Assembly: GCF_029873635.1 (NCBI RefSeq)
Contig: NC_080427.1
Span: 71,102,848 to 71,166,847 of the forward strand
Reading direction: 5' to 3'
DNA length: 64,000 nucleotides
Source: Malania oleifera
Taxonomy: Eukaryota; Streptophyta; Magnoliopsida; Santalales; Ximeniaceae
Shown: positions 58,503 to 64,000 of the stretch, one piece after another
Layout: every line of letters begins with the position of its first letter
Numbering within the stretch: the stretch's first letter is position 1
Made by a program: the position numbers and the translations under genes
The notes under the pieces: generated by a model
What the model was told of the DNA's origin: nothing
The model's database searches: none
What the model saw: only the letters and a program-made list of their open reading frames with translations

Positions 58503-60187
58503 TGTAATCCCAAGAGTGGGGGTGAATTGGGTAATTAAAAATTTCTTAGCGAAATTTTAGTTTATTTTAACCCTTTAAATTGCCACAACCACACAATCAC
58601 AATAAGCTAATCGGCGACCGTACTATACCAATCGACAATCCTAGATATGAATATGAAAGCTGAAATTACAAACCAAACTTAAACTTCAATTAATTTTTTT
58701 GATCAAATATCAAAATCTGATTCAGTAATGCAACTTGGATTATCTTAACACTTATGCTTTAATTAAATGATTAATCACAAACACTTTACCTCAGCAATTT
58801 TCACACCCGAATTCAGATATTAGTTCTTATTTGAATTTTTTTAATCCAACAACATAAACCAACATTCAAAATAATACCTTTATTCAATCACAATAAAAAC
58901 CCAATATTTTGCAAGTTCCCAATGAATTTGACGTCATACTTGCAAATTATAACTTGGAAGAATTAAAGAGATGGGGAAGAAGAAGATCAAACACAAATTT
59001 TTTTACAAGGTTCGGCCGGCAGCCTACGCCCTTGCCTCAAGCAACACGTTTTGAGGATTTCCTTTCCCACTTCATTAACTAGGTGAAACACCCCTCTCTT
59101 CGTTCAAGGTGGAGATCCCTCTTTAATGAGAACAATCCTCTCGTTAGGCAACAATTCAACAAACTGAATCGTCAATAACAAAACCAGTAATACAAGTTTG
59201 TTTGTACAATAAAAATACTCTTCAACAGAGCATAATTTGTACACATTAGAGCACAATATACTTCAATAAATCAATAAAGAGATGAAGCTCATGAAGATAT
59301 TAACAATATTCTGATTGTAGAGTGTGGATTTCATAAAATCAAATCAGAATTTCGCTAGGTTTTTAGCAAGAACTCACAACAACCTTTTCAGAAAGAATTT
59401 CAATAGTGTAACATGAATTTCGAATTGTATGTGAGTATTAGTTACCCTAATTTGCAAAAAGATTAACTTTATATAGAGTAGAAACATTAGTTACCATTTT
59501 CCCCAAGTTTGCTTCAAGTTTGGAAACCCCCGCATTGTTATAAGTTTAAAACATTGACATCAGTCGCCTGATCCATAGGGTCAGTGGCTTGAGCTTCTTT
59601 AAAAATCGTGCATAAGAACAGTCAGCAGTAGGTTAGTCGCTAGACCTTGATGGTTCAGTCACCTGGTCCCATTCTTTTCTTTCATTAACAAAGTTAGTAG
59701 CATATCAGTCGCCTAATGCAAAGTCATCAATCGCTTGACCGCTAACTACTTGGTGTTTTTCAAACTTTAATTGAAAAACTTGTTTTTATTAACTTGAAAA
59801 AAAAAAAAAAACATATTTTAGACCTTATGAAAATATTTTCCATGTACTAAATTAGGTCTCTAAGTCGAGAATGAATCCTAAGAGCTTCAACTTCAATATT
59901 GAGAATAAAAGTACTTACATGCGACTTAACAAGATAAAACTATCTAAGTTCCTAAGTCTTCATGTTGTAAAGCTTTTAATATCCATTTGAGCTTTGATCA
60001 ATACTTCAATATTCTTCATGTTCCTCATGACTTGTAGCTTTAAGTCTAAGCTTCAACATATCTCTTCAAGTAGAATCACTTGACTTTATAAAACACTTGA
60101 GTACTGAAACTTAACTTAACTTAAAAACACATTAAGTAACATTGATTTGTTATCATCAAAACGAGATTACGCCTTGTTAGGCCAACA
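58503..60187 (-). repeat. LTR of another Sirevirus-like element, minus strand
   Basis: On the minus strand it begins TGTTGGCCTAAC and ends GGGATTACA, 1685 bases. It shares with the solo LTRs the opening TTTTGATGATAACAAA, the GTTCGGCC...GCCTACG block (59010-59030 on plus) and the CACCCCCACTCTTGGG end, but is otherwise diverged. A purine tract (CTTCCCCTTTTT on the plus strand) follows it at 60190-60201, so this is the 3' LTR of an element extending to the right. An array of CAGTCGCYTGA-like motifs lies at about 59560-59750. Confidence 0.8.
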
Positions 60188-60775
60188 ATCTTCCCCTTTT
60201 TGATGATCACAAATAAGGATTAAAATGAGAAAATCTTAATAAGGCTCCCCCTCATAATAGTATTGCCCTTAACAAGTCATTACATAAATATTAGCAATTT
60301 CAAAGCTTAAGTCAGAATTTTAAGATAACATATAACAAACTATCATGCATTACTCCCCCTGAATGTAATATCTCCTTTAGAAACTATCCAATATTCAGTA
60401 CATTCACAAGGGAAACATATTCAACATGAACATTTTATCAAACTGTATAGCATGTTCCATCGAAAAATGACATGTAAATTCATGCTTTTATCAAGAGTAT
60501 TATGCATTGACTATAAAAAACTCATCATATCATATCATATCAACATGACATCTCATATCATTTTGCCCACTCACTTCTCCTAACATGACTTATCATTTTT
60601 CCACACACTTCTCCCCCTTTTGACATCAACAAAAAGAATGAATTCAAAAAAATAACATGCAAATCATCTTAGGACCAAAAATTAGTAATCAGTTCACAAT
60701 ACATGGTCCAAAACTTAGCATGCAATTCTCAAGTCAAACATCCATCAAGATGTCCAATCCAGATATTCAATAACC
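60188..60775 (-). other. 3' internal region of the 58503-60187 element
   Basis: Non-coding. On the minus strand it has several purine runs (AAAAAGGGGAAGA at the LTR, GAGGGGGAGCC near 60245, CAGGGGGAGTAA near 60355, AAAAGGGGGAGAAG near 60612). Multiple polypurine-like runs before the 3' LTR are a known feature of Sireviruses. It is cut at 60776 by a new Copia LTR; the rest of the element is not seen. Confidence 0.6.
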
Positions 60776-62068
60776 TGTTAGAGATTTATACTGAAAGACA
60801 TGTTTTATGTAATCTATTTTAGTATTTATTAATAACTTCAGTTATTCCATTTTAATGAGAATCTTTGTGAGCAATGTTTGCCTGACATTATTTATTTAAT
60901 GATTATGCATGTGTGTCTTTTATTCTATATAGTAGGTGATCTAGTGTGTAAAGTACGACTTATACACAGAAGATTAGATCATCAGTTCTTGGAGAATATA
61001 AGTTTATTGTTCACAGTCTTAAATGAAATTAGACACACTATTGGTAGGACTGTAGCACAAGGTTTTAATAGGTCTGTTTTGACTTGAGAGCAATACAGTT
61101 CCAACTCCTTGTTCTAGTACACTTTGTGTGTATTGAACAGGACCGTCTTGGGGTAATTGTTTTTATACTGACTATATAAAACAATTAATACCTCATGGTT
61201 ATTATGAACGTTTATGCTCTTAATCCTAATATGATTATTGGACACGTGCATATAGTGTTTATTACTTTGATTTATAGAAGAATGAGATTCTTTATGGGTC
61301 AAAATACTCAGTGAGCTGGGTGATGACATTATGTGTATGGTAAACATTAATTATTGATGGAATCCATGTCCCGGTATCAGGATTGATGATACCCTCTTGA
61401 GGAAGCTTATAAGTTTTGATTGTGTCAAATCTTGCAGGTGAATTTTGAATCCAACACATCAAATAAGTTAAGTGGAAGGTCTCAGGGAATTAATATGTCA
61501 ATTAATTCAATTGTCAGTAATTTAATTTAATAGACGGGTATCTGTAATCTTTACGTAGGGAGATAAATAAGCATTTAATAATAGGAGCTCGAAATTTAAT
61601 TTCGAATATGACAATGAGTGCAATTATAATTCTTTAGTGGTATGAATTATAATTAACGTAATTAAGGATGAATTCAGGTTGGATTAGGAATTCTTAATTA
61701 CGTGGGAAGCCTTAGTCATATTTGCCCAGAGGTCCCTGCTGTAGCCTATATATACACGTGCTCCATTCAACAGCTAATGGGGACGAGCAAACTCTCACTG
61801 AGGTAGATGTTTTCATGAGAGAAGAAAACCCTAGCAGTCGCTTACAAGCCCACTTTCTCAAGAACAAGGCATGTTCAAGGATACAGTAGAAGATTCCTGG
61901 TCGTCTTCAAGAGCTCATTTTCGTACTTACAGATTTAGGATCAAACCAGACAGATCTCATAGGTATAATCCTAATCACGTAATTAGGGATTGCATGATCT
62001 GATTATTATTTTTTTGTTATCCGTATGCACTACAACCAGATCTTAGGGCTATTCCACAAGTCCCTTCA
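60776..62068 (+). repeat. 5' LTR of the right-end Copia element
   Basis: It begins TGTTAGAGATTTATACTG and ends CCCTTCA two bases before the primer site, about 1293 bases. CCTATATATACACGTGC near 61745-61761 is a likely TATA region. The 3' LTR lies outside the window, so both ends are predicted from termini and primer position. Confidence 0.65.
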
Positions 62069-62070
62069 AT

Positions 62071-62083
62071 TGGTATCAAAGAC
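62071..62083 (+). promoter_or_regulatory. Copia primer-binding site
   Basis: TGGTATCAAAGAC matches the TGGTATCAGAGC initiator-methionine primer consensus closely and directly follows the predicted LTR end. Confidence 0.75.
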
Positions 62084-63394
62084 TCAGTTGATACTGTATA
62101 TGGATAATAATACCTTGTTCTTCAAAAATCGAATCAATGCATGCTTAGGGTAGAACATGTGTATGCACTAACCTCTATTTTGCAGCATTTTTTCCAACAA
62201 TTATGGTCATATGAATGTATGTCTTGTGATTGCGATTGTTTATTACAAGATTCGTAGCATGTGAATTCTAGTTATGGAGGCGTAGGATTTTGTAATCTGA
62301 TGCAGCTTCATCTGAGAAGGAGGCATAGTTGCGGCATGTGCATAGCAGTGGAGAAAAATAGGAAAAACCCCAGAATAGTGATGCATTTTTTCGTTCCTTT
62401 TTTGAATTTGAATTTAGATTTACCTGGATCCCTGCGACATGACCGGGTACGTTGAACCCCATCGGGGGTGATGCCCTCAGGGCCCCACCAAACTCGGGCA
62501 CTGTGTAATGGCAAACAAGGATTTATAGTATTATGATGCAAGTTGCTTGACTACAATAGCCGGATATTTATTTATTATATCATATTTCTTGTTTATATAT
62601 GCTTGCTTGGCGTGTTTGTTGTTCTTGCGTTATGTTATTAGCATGTAAAATTTAAAATTTCAATGTTGGTTTTATGCATGTGCAACTAGAGAATAAAATT
62701 AATTCCTAAGTTATAATACAATAAAAAAAAATTGTATTATATTAAAGGAATTTGGAATTTTATTTGTTGCATGTAATTTAGTTATCAATATTGGAATATT
62801 AAATTTATTTGAATATTAAACATGTGTTTGTATCACTCATGAATTAAATAACTAAGTGGGTGAGGGAATTTATTACATATAAATCTCATGGTCTCCATCA
62901 CTAGTTTATTGGTGAAGTAATTAATTTTATGTGATAATATTAGTATCTTCCTCCCCATCGGATGGAATTAGTTATAGACTCACCAAGTATAAACTCTAGT
63001 AATTGTTAGTATTGGATCACCTCTCCATCTGGGGATTCACTACGGGACAATAGGTCTAGTATTATGTGATGGTATACACTTAACTATGAATAATAGTATC
63101 CTCACCATCTGAGTCACTACTATTGTTTATAGGACCAAAGCTAAGTCAGCAATTTAATTTTGCTTGGCATAGTTAGTTGCCTAGATAGTAAAATTAATAG
63201 GTCCTCACCTATCTACTCAAATGTTGAATAGTAGACGACCTCTCCCATTGAGGTATACTACTCACGGTATGGTAGGTCGCTGACAGATTCTTTAAAAGAA
63301 AATATTGGTAGAGGGAACCATATTCTTTTAATTGAATTGAAAGTTTATTATTGCTCATCATATTTTGTTATAATATGGGATTTTTGGGATTAAA
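62084..63394 (+). other. Long untranslated leader of the right-end Copia element
   Basis: About 1.3 kb between primer site and gag without a coding signal. The part at 62935-63285 contains diverged repeated units with TAGTAT, CCTCMCCATCTGRGG and ACTCAC-like pieces, possibly tandem. Short frames around 62260-62540 overlap on both strands and have no family match. Confidence 0.55.
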
Positions 63395-64000
63395 ATGACT
63401 TTCAATCCCCTAGCTGTTATTCTCAAAGAAAACAAATTGGTTTGACCTAATTATATTGACTGGAAAAAGAACTTGGATATTGTACTGACTGCAGAGGAGT
63501 ACAAGTATGTGCTCATAGAGGTATGTCCATAGAAACTTGGTGAAGAGGCAACTAATAAGGAAACCCAGGCTTACCAGAAGTGGATTAAGGTTGATGAGAT
63601 GGCGTGGTGTTACATTTTGACATCTATGTCAAATGTTCTGCAACATCAGCATCAGTCTATGTCTTCTGCCTATGATATAATGTAGAACCTCAAAGAAATG
63701 TTTGGGGATCAAAATCGTGCTACTAGGCAGACTGCTATGAAGAAACTTATGAATACTACTATGACAGAAGGGAACCCAGTAAGGAATCATGTTATGAAGA
63801 TGATTGGTCTTCTCAATGAGTTAGAGATCCTTGGAGCCTAAATCGATGGGGAAACCCAGGTCGATATCGTTCTCTAGTAGCTACCTGACTCTTTCAAGCA
63901 GTTTTGCATGAATTACAACATGAATAAGCTCTCTTACTCATTGGCAAAACTATTTCAAGAGCTTTAAGCAGCTAAGGGCCTCATAAAAAAGTCAACTATT
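63395..64000 (+). pseudogene. Copia gag, runs off the window
   Basis: It starts MTFNPLAVILKENKLV, a very common Copia gag N terminus. It continues with NYIDWKKNLDIVLTAEEYKY, KWIKVDEMAWCYILTSMSN, SSAYDIM, LKEMFGDQNRATRQTAMKKL and ETQVDIVL. There are single-codon stops (for example after KENKLV, after EVCP and after SAYDIM) but no obvious frameshift, so decay is mild. Gag would form the particle. The reading frame leaves the window at 64000. Confidence 0.9.

Overview
The window looks like nuclear DNA of a flowering plant, probably a woody eudicot. It is AT-rich, has spliced genes with GT-AG introns, and is mostly nested, decayed LTR retrotransposons with occasional LINE and SINE insertions. I cannot name the species. 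No prokaryotic, organellar or CRISPR-like gene set is present. Only one intact cellular gene is supported: a type II (class B) DnaJ/HSP40 co-chaperone of 342 residues on the minus strand. Its three exons lie at 44659-44495, 44410-43989 and 29515-29074, and its second intron is about 14.5 kb.

Layout. 1-5905: the left part of an old Ty3/Gypsy element (primer site at 4383, then a DUF7745-like gag-associated ORF), with a 2.15 kb solo LTR at 1166-3318 inside it. 5906-14876: a complete but decayed Tekay/Del-type chromovirus on the minus strand (LTR, chromodomain, integrase, RNase H, RT, protease, gag, LTR), inserted in the DUF7745 ORF, which resumes at 14877. 15368-about 22090: an Athila/Tat-like Gypsy element with a tRNA-Asp-type primer site, gag and protease but no visible RT or integrase. 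22430-24585: a Reina-like Gypsy remnant, cut by a short LTR-bounded non-autonomous element at 24586-26875. 26876-29073: no recognised gene.

29074-44900: the DnaJ gene. Intron 2 holds an RTE-type LINE tail, an L1-type LINE copy with a SINE inside it (both with target-site duplications), a decayed Copia element, two related terminal-inverted-repeat-like stretches, and about 6.5 kb of unassigned sequence. The promoter has a cluster of GGCCCA/TGGGCC site II motifs, and intron 1 has a telo-box.

45050-64000: a tRNA-derived SINE; a 3' Copia fragment; a Gypsy element with matching LTRs and target duplication (47529-52650) but a large internal deletion; a Copia gag-pol relic cut by that Gypsy element, by two solo LTRs (52790-54879 and 55419-57606) and by a further LTR (58503-60187); and finally the 5' LTR, leader and gag of another Copia element that runs off the right edge.

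The elements do not form a pathway. They form an insertion stratigraphy, in which each intact target-site duplication gives the order of events. The two recurring sequence signals I find most interesting are arrays of short near-palindromic TCGA-core motifs in several different LTR families, and a conserved GTTCGGCC...GCCTACGTCC-like block shared by LTRs that otherwise look different.
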